From the NCBI GenBank assembly GCA_965112735.1, contig OZ218965.1, positions 2,232,001-2,296,000 on the forward strand: 64,000 bases of DNA, read 5' to 3'. Shown in pieces: positions 1 to 12,800 of the stretch. Each line of letters starts with the position of its first letter. Position 1 is the stretch's first letter. Source of the DNA: Phaeosaccion multiseriatum (taxonomy: Eukaryota; Ochrophyta, other classes). The position numbers and the translations under genes were made by a program. Below the pieces are notes generated by a model. That model was not told the origin of the DNA and made no database searches. It was given only the letters and a program-made list of their open reading frames with translations.

Positions 1-3000
1 GAGAGAGAGGACCGAACACCGCTTGCAAGACCGCCTGCACCCATCCCAACAGAGACCAAACCCCATCTAACCCCATCTAACCCCATCTAACCCATCTAAT
101 CCCATTAACCCCATCTAACCCCATCTAACCCCGTCTAACCCCATCTGCACCCATCCCAAGAGAGGGACGAATAAGATGCGCTCACACCTTGATGGGTACG
201 TGCACGCTCTCGTGGGTACACACCTTGATGGGTACGTGCACGCTCTCGTGGGTATGCACGTCCTTCGCCTCCACGCCGCGCTGCTCCACCGCCAACACGT
301 ACAGGTGCCGCGCGGCCTGAGCAGGCAGTCAGTCAGGATGGCAGCATATGGCAGTAGGTGGCAGCGGATGGCAGGGGATGGCAGCGGATGGTAGGGGATG
401 GCAGGGGATGGCAGCGGATGGCAGTGGACGGTAGTAGATGGCAGGGGATGACGGGGGATGGCAGCATATGGCAGGATATGGCAGCGGATGGTAGGGGATG
501 GCAGCGGATGGGGTGGGTGGTGGGGGATGGCAGCGGATGCGGTGGGTGGTAGTGGATGGCAGTGGATGGCAGCGGATGGTAGGGGATGGCAGCGGATGGC
601 AGGAGATGGCAGCAGATGGCAGGAGATGGCAGCGGATGGAAGCGGATGAGAGCGGATGGCAGGGGATGGGGTGGGTGGTGGGTGAGCGTGTGAGGTACAA
701 GACGAGTACGCGAGACATGGCGAGACATTCCCTTGGTCGAATGGACCTGTCGAACCTCTTGTCTTGTGCATCCATCAACCATCAATCGTCGCCAACCCCC
801 CCTCTCTCCCTTCAATACATAACAGCTGCTCGGTGGTGGGGATGGATCGACATTGGACAACATGTGACTAATGAAGTGAACGCGTGTGTGCCTGTTCGAG
901 CCCTTCACTGGCTTACTGACCTGCAGGTGGTACTGGTTGTCCCCGGGGTGAGAGGGGTAGCGAGGGAAGAACGCCGTGACCAGAGCCGCGACAGACGCGT
1001 CACTTGTGCCCAGGGTGGACATGCCTGGCAGATGACAGCAGATGGTAGCAGATGGCAGCAGATGGCAACAGATGGCAGCAGATGTTACAGGACACAAGGA
1101 GGCTGTGGTTGAGCCCCCCTACCCACCGTCATCACCGCCATCCGTCCGTGAGTGAGCTCTCCCCTCCCCTCCCCTCCCCCCTCTCCTCTCCTCTTCTCTC
1201 TCACCTCCCCCCAGGAAGAGCAGGCCTATTCCCATGCCGAGGGCCATGTGAGTGCCGTAAGTCGTTTCCTTGTCCACCCTCCACCGAAGTTCCCTCAGGA
1301 CCTTCGAAGACGAGGAGGGGAGAGGGAGAAAGGAAGGGGGAGAGGTGAGGTGGGTGGGGGGGGCGGGGTAGGGTCCACCAGTCGGTCCACCAGCCAGTCG
1401 GTCCACCCTCTTACCTTGAGGCAGTCGAGGTCCCCAGTGCCTGCCATGACGAGGGCAAGGCCTGTGGCGGAGGCGCAGATGGCACTGTCCAGCACGGGCC
1501 GCTCCGGCCGCTGGGCAGACAGGGATTGGTCTTTGGGCCCTGGGGACGGGGAGGAGGGGGAGGGATGGCAGTGGATGGGATGGGATGGGATGGGATGGGA
1601 TGGGGAGGATGGCAGTGGATGGGTGGGACGGAATTGGGGACGGTGAGAGCAGAGCAGCGCCGACAACAGTAGAGCAGAACAGAGCAGAGCAGAGCAGAGC
1701 CAGGCAGTGGGCATGGAGTGATTGCGGGTGCGTGCGCGAGTGCATGCATTTACGTAGCGAAGGGGAAGGTCACGCGGCGCTTGACTCCCCCCCCTCCACC
1801 AGCCAACCTTCCATCTTGCCCCCGCCCTCCCCCCCAACCAACTCGCCTTCAATCCCCGCCTCCCGCATCCTCTGAAAGTGCTTGAGCCTGCCCAATATGG
1901 CCTTCTTGGCCTCCGTGCTGCCCGACCCCGCGTAGCGCACACCCAGAGCGAGGCACGCACCTGCCACAATGTTTGCGTGTGCCTGGGGGAGGGAGGGAGG
2001 GAGAGAGGGAGGGAGGATGGGAGGGAGGGAGGGAGGAAGGGAGGGAGGGAGGATGGGAGGGAGGGAGGGAGGGAGGGAGGGAGGGAGGGAAGGAGGGAGG
2101 GAGAGGGGGGAGGGAGGAAGGGAGGAGAGTGGGAGGGAAGAAGAAGAAGAAGGGGCGAAGATGGGTGGGTGGGTGGGACGGAGGGAGGGAGGGAGGAAGG
2201 GAGATAGGGAGGGAGGGAGGATGGGAGGAAGGGACGGAGGGAGGTGGGTGGGTGGGCGCGGCGACAAGTGTGACTTATCCGTGGAGAACCAACCCTCTTA
2301 CCTGCCGGATGGTCTGCCTGTCCACCACTCCAGCGAGTTCCTCCGGCAGGGGCTCAAGCCATGAGAGACGCTCGAGCTCTCTGCACAGGCAGAAGCATAT
2401 GGGCCAGGGAAGGGGAGGGGAGGGGAGGGGAGGGGAGGGGGCTGATTGAGTAGAGGAGTGGAGCAAAGGAGAGAGAGAGAGAGAGAGAGAAAGGTGTATG
2501 GACACTCACAGAAAGAGGGAGGGGGAGAGAGACAGAGACAAGACAGAGAGAGAGAGGCATCATCCGCCCCCCACCCCCGGGTAGAGCATCACTCGCACGT
2601 AACATGACGTAACATGACGTACCTGGTGATGAAAGCGGGCACTTGCTGCTCAATCCACTTGCTGGAGGGCCTGACCTCCTCCCACAGGATGAGGGCCTTG
2701 GCAAGGACTCGCAGCAGCAGCAGGTCAGGCCTGACGCTGTCCAGGAGGAAGAAGGTGTCGGGGAGGGCCACGTGCGAGGCCACGGAAGCATCGTTGCTGC
2801 GGAGGAAGATCAGGCCAAGGGCTGAGCGGGTGGGGGGATGGCAGTGGATGGAGGGGGGAGGAATGGTGTTTGTGAGAGAACAGACGAGAGAGCAGCGGCC
2901 GCCAGAGGGAGGGAAACACCACACACCACACACGCAACGCAAAGAGAGAGGAGAGGAGGAGGTGGGGTGGGGTGGAGTGGTCTCTCTCTCTTCCCATCCT

Positions 3001-3501
3001 CCTCTCCACAAACGCTGCATGAGGCAAAGAATAAAGCAAGAATGAAGCAAGAATGAAGCAAGAATGAAGCAAGAATGAAGCATTGACTTGCCCCACACCC
3101 CATACCCCATGCCCCATATGCCCGATATGCCCCATATGCCCCATATGCCTCATGCTCGATGCCCAAACATGCCCAATCATGGTGCCCCCCTCCCCCTCAC
3201 CCAGGATGGCCCCCGAGGCGGTGACGTCAGTGTTTATAAAGTCCCCCTGATGAATGGTGCTGCAGCGCGAAGGCTCCCACTCCGACCGCACCCCCGTCCC
3301 GTCCTGCGCCAGGTGCTCCCCCCCGGGGTCGTTGCCGCCGGATCCCCCGCCCCCCGAGGCCCCTCCGACGGCGGCTGCGGTGAGACTTGTTGCCCCTCCT
3401 CCGCCCCCCCACCTCCCCCCGGGGTCTCGGCTGCCGCGGATGAAGAGGCGGAGGCGCTCCTCAAGCTTGAGGTCCGCCAGGCCTGAGGGACAGGGAGAGG
3501 G

Positions 3502-3535
<34 letters not shown>

Positions 3536-3811
3536 GCACACACATATGTACACACACGCACGAATTGAGCGAGCACGGCAGAGGACGGCCCATTCAGTCA
3601 TTCAGTCAGTCAGTCAGTCAATCAGTCAGCCAGTCAATCATTCAGTCAGGGATTCGTTCGGCCCCTAGTCGAATGCTTGTGCTTTGTGCGTGTGCTGTGT
3701 TAGTTCTGTGGTTGTGCTGTGGTTGGTTTGGTGCCGTGTGACGGCGTTGGGCCTTCGCTTGCCTTTTGGGGAGGGCACTGGAGAGAGAAAGACACAGAGA
3801 GAGAGACAGAG

Positions 3812-3858
<47 letters not shown>

Positions 3859-6800
3859 AGCGACAAAACCAGACAGAGAGAGAGAGACAAAGCCAGAGGG
3901 GCCCCTACGCACCCGCCATGCGCATCTCCCTCCCCCTCCCGAGGTTGATGTTGCCGAGCGCCAGTCCTGCTGCCAAAGCATACCCTTCCCTGTCTGTGCC
4001 CGTGCTCCCTCCGTCCGAGGGGGGGCGCCGACCGATTTCAGCAAGGAGGAACTCCGTCATTAAGCGGTGCGAGGTGCGCTGTGAGAGGGAAGGAGGAGGA
4101 GGAGGAGGAGGAGGAGGAGGAGGAGGAGGAGGAGGAGGAGGAGGAGGAGGAGGAGGAGGAGGAGGAGGAGGAGCAGGAGGAGGAGGAGGAGGAGGGGGGG
4201 GGGTGTCGGAGAGAGGCGTGGGACAAACCGCAAGAGCTCGTGGCAGCAGATGGCAGCAGATGGCAGCAGGTGGGAGTATAGAGTGTACATTTCTCCTCCC
4301 TTGGCCTGTATGCCTCTCACCTGGTAGAGCATGCCCAGGGCAAGCAAAGCCGCGGCTTGCGCAGTGCTGCTCAGCTCCATTTGGCCTAACGCCATGTTCA
4401 GGCGTATGGACACGGAAGGGAAGGCAATGCCATGAAGAGGCGTATGGACACGGAAGGGAAGGCAAGCAGAGGGAAGAAGGATCGACGCCAGTGAGGGGAT
4501 ATACAGGGGAGTATGGGAAGAGAAGGGGGATATCGACGTCAGTGAGGGTACGAAGAGGCACATGCAACGCACGCACACACACACACACACAAGCACACAC
4601 AGACGCACACACACACGCACACACACACGTGTGTTACTGACTGACTGCTGCTCGCTCCAATGAGTGAGAGAGGGAGCCGAACACGACCCAAGCCATCAGC
4701 CCCTCTGCTGCCATCTGCTGCCATCTGCTGATCTATTGCCATCAGGTGCCATCTGCTCATCCATTGCCATCTGGTGGCTTGCTCTCACCGAAGGGCGGCG
4801 GCAGCAGGCTTGGCAGGTGCAGTCTCAACATCTTGGAGGTGATGACGTCAGAAGAGCCGCGCAGGGCCGCCCCGAAGCCCAGCAGCACACCCACCGTCGT
4901 TGTGTCCTGGGATGGCAGGGGATGGCAGTGGAAGGGGTAATGGTGAAGGAGGAGCGGCGGTGGAGGGGGGAGGGAAGGGGAGGACAGGAGGAGCTTCGAA
5001 GGCACGGCTGACTGACTGACTGACTGACTGACTGACCCCATCAAGGGCCCGGCCCATCACACACACACACACACACACACAGCCTACCTGCTCCTGCGTG
5101 AGGTACTCGTGAATGTCCGTCTTGGCGAGGGCTTGGAGGTGTCCCTGCAGGCCCAGTGCAAGCAGGAAGCCTCCATGCGCGTGGTTCGGCAGCTGCGCGG
5201 GTTGGTTGTACACGATCCAGGTGCGGGACACGCCCTTCCCGCCTGCTGCCATCAGTCAAGCGCCAGGGCAGTACAGGCCAGTCAGTACGCCAAAGAGAAA
5301 GGCACCAGGCAGCAGGCAGGAGACAGCAGAGTAGAGTAGAGCAGAGCAGAGCAGGGGAGAAAAGGGAAGGGGTCAGAGAAGCGCGACAGTTACGACAGTT
5401 ACGACAGTGACAGCTATAGCTTTAGTTACAGCACTCCGTAGAGGAACAGTGACGAAAGAAAAGTGAGTCACACACGCACGCACGCGCGCACGCACGCACA
5501 CACGTACCGCTTTGGCTATTGCTCTGTGCCGAGAGGCGGAGGCCTGCCGCCACCCCATTGTGAAACTCCGGCCACACCACCAACCCCGGGGGGCAGGACG
5601 GGAGACTGCCCGTGTCGAGATTCACCACCACCCCCGTGCTGGCCAGGCGGCCGCTCAAGCACAGGGAGGGGATGGGCAGGGCCTCTGCCAGGATGGGGCG
5701 GATAGACCGGTGCGTCAACATGCCCCTGCCCACCGGGGTGGCAAGTGTGCGGTAGCAGAGAGAGAGGAGGCGTTGCTGCTCAAGGGCAAGGTGCTCAAGG
5801 GAGGAGGACTCGGGAGCCCTGGGCACGTGGAGGCGTACAGGGACGGTGGAGCGCAGCAGGCGACACACCTCCTCCATGCGGTGGTCGGAGGGGAAGCGCA
5901 GCCACGAAGCCGCCTCCATTTGCGCCAGCCCGTCCAGCCCCTGATCGAAGCCGTCCCCGTCGGCTCCTCCTCCTCCTCCTCCTCCCCCTCCTCCCCCTCC
6001 CCCTCCTCTTCCTCCTCCTGCTCCTGCTCCTCCCCCGCCGCCCCCTAGCCCCCCTGCCCCTCCTGCACCACCGCCGCTGCCATCTCTCCCCCCCGCCCCT
6101 CCTCCCCCCCCTCCCCCCCCCCCTTGCCCGTATGCTTGACCCCCCTCCGCCCCATCCATCATACCCGCTGCGGAGGCGGCAGCGACGGCCCCCATCACTC
6201 GGCTCTCGCGCAACACCCCTGGCGCAGTGCCCCCTTGGGTAGCAGGGCCCCCTTGGGTAGCAGGGCCCCCTTGGGTAACAGTGCCCCCTCGGGAAGGATG
6301 AAGCTCGTGCTCACCCCCTCTGCCTCCTTCCCGTCTGTCCCTCTCCGCCCCGTCTGAGGAGGGGAAGGACTCCTCGCTTGACATGGCTCCGAACAAGCCC
6401 GGTGTCGATGCCGGCTTTCCACCTCTCCTGCCCTGCCCATATGCTTGTTGCCCATACGCCTGCACATTGTCTCTCTGCCTCTGCAGAGCGGCAAGGTCCT
6501 CCCTCCCGATGACGTCATACACCGCCGCGGGCCATCCCGGGGGGGCACAAAGCCGACACGTGTGCAGGACCTGCAGCAGCGGCAGAGACAGCCCTACAGG
6601 CACAGCAGAGAGCTGCCCCGGCCCCATTCCCTCTCTCACCATGGTCAGAAGCAGCTCCAGCGCCCGAGAGGCCTCCCTCCCGTCCCCCTGCCCGTCCCGA
6701 CCCGGAGACCGCTTGCTCTTGCTGCCTCTCGTGCGGTCAGTCAGGACGCTGTAGAGAGTCGTCAGCACGCGCACGGACTCTCCCGCGGGACCGGCAAGGG

Positions 6801-9800
6801 CAGGGAATGGGAGGGAGTCAGACACAGCATCAGGGCCTGCGTCTCCCTCCCCGTCCCTTGGCCCCCTTGACGCATGCAATATGCGCCTGTCCGGCACATT
6901 CCGTGCGGGACATTCCGTGCGGGACATTCGTGTGCGCCGAGACATTCCGTACGGAAAAGGGAGTCAACATAGGGAGGGGGGGAGGGAGGGAGGGAGGGGA
7001 CAGACCAGGTGAGGGAGTGGAGATGTGAGGCGAGAGATTAAGAGGGGAACAAATAATAATAATAATAATAATGTGTTTGAGGCCTTCCCGAGACTCCCAA
7101 GACGCTCTCCCCTCCTAAGCTCTGTGGACAACGCACCTCTCTATCCAGCGGTGCAGACACGGCACTCTATCAAAGTGCGTGGGCCGCCGCAAGAGCTCCA
7201 TGAGTCGCCGCACCTCCTCCCCCTCCTCGCCCTCCTCCTCCTCGTTATGGCCCCCGTCACCGCCGTTGTCGCCATCTGCAGCACCATCATCACCAACATC
7301 ATCACAGCCCAGATCCCTCTGGTAGTGGTCGGCGAAGTCCTGCATGCCATGCCCGCATGCCCTCGCCACCTCGAGCAGCAGCCCGCCCAGGCTGTGCAAC
7401 AGCGGCAGCGTGCTCTGACTGGCCTTCAACCCCTCATAGCAAAGGTGCAGAGCGTCAAGCACGTCGGGCAGCACGGGCAACACGGAGCAGCGAGAGGTCT
7501 GCCACTCAACGGCCTCCGCGTCTGTCCCCCGATGGGCCTCCTCCGTCCCCCGGTGGGCCTCAGCGACAATAGCAGCGGCAGTCTCTGGAGTGAGCAGACC
7601 CCCCTTCCCTCCCTTTCCCCCCTTGCCCCTCCTGCGCACCTCTCGCCGCCCGCTGCTGCCGTGATTAGCGCCTCCCGCCCCCTCTGCCCCTTCTGCACTC
7701 TCTGCCCCCTCTGCCCCCTCTGGCCTTGTTCCAAGCAGTACCCCCCCCTCAAGCCCGGCCACGAGCAGTGGGTTCTCTCTTCGGTAGTCGGCGGAGAAGC
7801 CAGAGCTCATGAGGGCCTCCCAAGCCACCCCGCCCCCTCCCCCTGCTGTATCACCAACTGCTGTATCACCAACTGCAGTCTCACCCCCTGTTGGACCACC
7901 ATGTGCCGCCCCACCTGCTGCTGCCGCCCCCTGACCGACCCCCGCACCCCCCTCCCCCTGCTCCTCCTCCCCCTCCTCCTCCTCCCCCTCCTCCTCCTCC
8001 GGTCCCATGATGGTCCGCTGCAGTACGGTCTTCAGCGCCTGTGAGGGCGTGCGTGGGGGCGTGCGTGGGGGCGTGCGTCCGGTTGTGGGACGGTCAGAGC
8101 TCTCCGCCCCACCCGTCGCGAGTACACAAGGACGAGCCAACAGAGAGCCAACAGAGACAACACAGCACAGCAGTCGGTGATACAGCACACCACACCAAGA
8201 GCAGGAAGATGGGGCCCGAGGAGGAGAGTACGACACCTCTCTCTCCTCTCTCCTCTCTCCTCTCCCCTCTCCCCTCCCCCTTCTTCCCTCCCCTCTCCCT
8301 TCTTCCCGTCTCTCTCTCCCCTCCCCTCTCTCCTCTCTCCTCTCTCCTCTCTCCTCTCTCCTCTCCCCTCTCCCTTCTTCCAGTCTCTCCCTCCTCTCTC
8401 CTCTCTCCTCTCTCCTCTCCCTTCTTCCCGTCTCTCTATCCTCTATCCTCTCTCCTCTATCCTCTATCCTCTCTCCTCTCCCCTCTCCCCTCTCTCCTCT
8501 CTCCTCTCTCCTCTCCCCTCTCCCCTCTCCCTTCTTCCCTACCCTCTCCCTTCTTCCCGTCTCTCTCTCCCCTCCCCTCTCTCTTCTCTCCTCTCTCCTC
8601 TCGCCTCTCCTTTCTCCTCCTCACCTGCCACTCGATATCCGTTCCGCCCAAAGCTCCCTCAGGGGACGCGCACAGCCGCTGCCATGCCTGCGGGTTGGTG
8701 ATACAGCACAGAGGGGCGACAGAGGGAGGGAGGGAGGGAGGGAGGGGAAGGGAGTGCTCTCAATACCGCGAGCGAGAGAGCAGAGAAGCCCACAACAAAG
8801 ACTCTTGGTGATATGTCAACAAAAGACGCACATGGAGGCATACAGGCGGAAGGGCTCACCTTCCCAACACCTTCCCAACACCTTCCCAACACCTTCCCAA
8901 CTGGCAGCAGAGCCGTGCTTCCATAAGCCGCCCCCCCCCCTCCATGCACTGCCATCTCCGCCCCTTCCCATCCACTGCCATCCACTGACCTGCCTCGCGT
9001 CTACTCTGAGGCCCATCTTGAGGTGTATGGGCAGGCCCGAGTGGTCAAGCGCGTCAAGCACCGCCTCGGCAAGGGGGGACGCGAACGGCACAAGGGACAC
9101 CCGTACACGGCAGAACGAGCCTTTTGTTGACATAAACACAGCGGAGGCATAGGCAAGCACAGGCGCCCACCGGGGGAGGCAGGCATCGGCGAGGGAGGGA
9201 GGGGAAGGGGACTCAGCATGCTGTCTCTGTCTACAGGAAGGACGTGACAGCGGCACATCGATCGGTGTGGCGCACGTGTATATATATATGCCTACAAGGC
9301 TCTTCCCTCCCTCCTTTCCCCTCCCCTTCCCTCTCCCCCCCTCCCCTCCCCTCCCCTCTCCTCTCCTCTCCTCTCGCCCCTTCCCCTCCCCTCCCCTCCC
9401 CTCCCCTCCCCTCCCCTCCCCTCCCCTCCCCTCCCCTTCCCTCCCCTCCCCTCCCCTCCCCTCCCCTCCCCTCCCCTCTCCTCACCGTCGCTGAGCTCTA
9501 GAGTAACCCTGTCGCTCACGCCGTCCCGGAGCCCCACCACACACACAGGCGAGGAGCGCCTGCCCCTCTCCCTGTCCCCGGTGGGCAGGCCCGAAGCTCT
9601 CTCCGAAGCTTTCTCCGAAGCTCTCTCCCCTGTGGGCAGGCAGCACGAGGCCGCGTCCACCTTGCACACACGCCGTCCCCCGCGAAACAACACGAGCTCC
9701 ATGGGGTAGGGATGGCAGTGGATGTCCACGCCCTGCCCCTGCCCCTCTTGTGGCCTGCTCGGCCGCCGCTGCTGTATCACCAACTGCTGCTGCTGCGTCT

Positions 9801-12800
9801 GCGGCGTCAGAGGGGGGCGAGAGGGTGTCGTCGATGTCGAGGCTGAGGCCGAACCGGAGGGGGGCGGTGGGGGGGGGGGGAGGGGTGGGCCGGGGACGAG
9901 GGCAAGGACGTCTGTTTTGCTCTGGGGCTGTACGGAAGGGTTGAGGGCCTTGCCTCCGCTCGACACGCTCATGCCCACCGCTGCGGCACACGCCAGAGAC
10001 AGAGAGGGCTCCTCCCGCCCGAGAGACACAGAGAGGCAACGCAGAGAGAGGCCGCTGCTGCCGCTGCTGCTGCTGCCGCTGCTGCTGCTGCTGCTGCCTG
10101 TATGACTTTTGGCTTTTGACTCGTGCTGTGGCTGCTGCTCCGCCCCCTGCAGCAAGAGGAAGATGTGCCCCTCCCCATCCAGGAACACATGCCGTGCCGG
10201 CGAAGGGCCCTGTGAGTGACACAAGACAGGCGGAGCACCAACACGTGTGGCTTGAGTGGAAGGAGGAGGGCATAGATGGAAACAGATGGAACATATACGC
10301 AACAACATGTTCATCGTCGTCTTGATGCCTCACCCCCCCCCCACCTCCCTGTCCCCTTCACTGCCATCCCCTCTCCCCTGCACTGCCATCCCCTCTCCCC
10401 TCCACTGCCATCCCCTGTCCCCTCTATTGCCATCCCCTGTCCCCTCCACTGCCATCCCCTCTCCCCTCCACTGCCATCCCCTCTCCCCTCCACTGCCATC
10501 CCCTGTTCCCTCCACTGCCATCCCCTGTCCCCTCCACGGCCATCCCCTGTCCCCTCCATTGCCATCCCCTCTCCCCTCCACTGCCATCCCCTGTCCCCTC
10601 TATTGCCATCCCCTCTCCCCTCCACTGCCATCCCCTCTCCCCTCCACTGCCATCCCCTCTCCCCTCCACTGCCATCCCCTCTCCCCTCCTCACTCACCTC
10701 TTTAGTGTCCTCCCACAGGCGCTGCAGGCCCTTGTCGGGCCACACCCCACAATCCCCGTGTTCCTTTGAATCCCCCTCCTCCGCCCCCATGAGTCCTGAC
10801 ACCTGCCCCCCCTGAGAGCTCCTGTCCGCCGTGGAGGCGAAGAGCGCGTGACTGCCGCTTTGCCCCCCCCCCCCCCTGTGCTGCTGTTGATACTCGTGCC
10901 CAGCGAGGAGGCTAGAGAAGGACGCCCCCCTCCTCCCCCCGCCCCCCCTCCCGAAGAGACAGAGCGGCGGGGCTGGGGACGTGACGTCACGGTGACGCCA
11001 AGAGCGTTGGCCTGAGGAGGAGAGGCAGGCGTATGGGAAACGGACGGGGGAGAGGATGGCAGCGGATGGGGAAGGGAATGTGAGCTCTCTCCATCTCGAT
11101 TGAGGCTCGGAGGGAGGGGGGAGGGCTAAAATGCCCACCTCGCCCTCGGCCCCATCAATTGCCATCCCATCCATCCCACCCACCCCACCCAGGCCGTGCT
11201 GCTGCCCTGTCCTTCCGCCTTGCCAAGCGTATGGGCAAGACGCCTTCTCCCCTCGTCCCTCTCATTGCATGCAAAGAGGCAGGCAGGTAGGTGTAGACAG
11301 GTAGGTACCCGCTCCACTCACTCACTCACTCACTCACTCACTCATTCACTCACTCACTGACTCACTCACTCATCACCCACCCACTCACTCACTCACTCAC
11401 TCACTCACTCACTCACTCACTCACTCACTCACACACTCACTCACTCACTCACTCACTCACTCATTCACTCAGCCCACTCACTCACTCACTCACTCACTCA
11501 CTCACTCACTCACTCCCTCCCTCCCTCCCTCCCTCCCTCCCTCCCTCCCTCACTCACTCACTCACTCACCCACCCACCCACTCACTCACTCACTCACTCA
11601 CTCACTCTCGCACGCACGCACTCACCCACCCACCCACTCGCTCCACTCACTCACTCACTCACTCGCTCACTCACTCACTCACTCATTCACTCACGCACGC
11701 ACTCACTCACTCACTCACTCACTCACTCACTCACTCACTCACTCACTCACTCACTCACTCACGCACCCACTCCATCTGTCACTGAGTCCACTCACCAGCG
11801 CCTGGTTCCTGTCCTCTGACGGCTCCTCCCCGCCCCCTCCGAACAGCCCGGGGCCCGCCCCACCCCCCCTGTGTCTATGTATACCTCCTCCCCCCCCCCC
11901 TCCACCGCCGTGCCGACCGCTGCCGAGGCCTGCTCCCGGCGTGAGAGCCCCTCCACCAAAGGCCTCGTTCACGGGCGCCGGCTGGTGCTTGTCCTTGGGC
12001 CTCTCCAGCCCCCCCCAACCTGCTGCAGTGTTGGCGACCACTGCATTCAGATCAATTCCAATGTCCTGACTTCGGTTGTCGCCGTCTCCTCCTCCCTCCG
12101 CCCCTTCTCCTCCTCCTTCCCCTTCTCCTTCTCCTTCTCCTTCCTCCCACTGCCCTCCCCCTGCCTCTCCCCTGTCGCCTCCAGCGCCCCGTGCTGTGCC
12201 TGGCTCTGTCTTCCCATGCCCCAGCCACGAAGAGCCCCCCCGGGTCTGTTCCCTCCCCCAACCATCACTATCCCCCGCCGCCGGAGCATCCACGAGACTC
12301 CACAGCGAGTGCCTCCCTCTCCTCCGCTCGAAGGTGAGCACAAAGCCATCCTGCACAAAGAGCACCTCATCGCTCGGGCCGAAGGGGGCGTACTCTGCAT
12401 CTGCACACTCAGCAGCCCCTCCCCCCTCCTCGCCCTGCTCCCCCTCCTCCTGCTCGCAGTCCATGCCCTCTGCCCCACCTTCTCGCCCACGCTGTGCCCC
12501 GCCATATGTGTCCGATGGAGGGGGAGAGCACGGCAATGACGACGGTCCTAAAGCGGCCACTGGCTTAGGCTCCTCCAGAGGGTGCCGGAGGGTGAACAAG
12601 CCGGGCACGGGCACAGGTCCAGCTCCCCCCTCCTCCCCGTCGAGGCTGTCGCGGCTGTCGCGGCTGTCGCGGCTGTCGCTACTGAAGCTGCGACGGGGCG
12701 GTGCATCGAGTCTACTCAGGCTGCCGCTGCTCTGGTGCAGGAAGCTTCGGCGACTCAAGGGGCTGCGAAACGCGCCCTCAGCAGTAGTAGTAGTAGCAGT

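Noticed and set aside
4081-4640. Poly-Gly/poly-Glu proteins over the (GGA)n tract
   Set aside because: The tract lies in an APC1 intron on the opposite strand. The ORFs exist only because a trinucleotide repeat is open in all frames.
11313-11765. Telomere- or centromere-like satellite
   Set aside because: CACT repeats do not match known telomere motifs, and the tract lies between two APC1 exons with matching splice sites.
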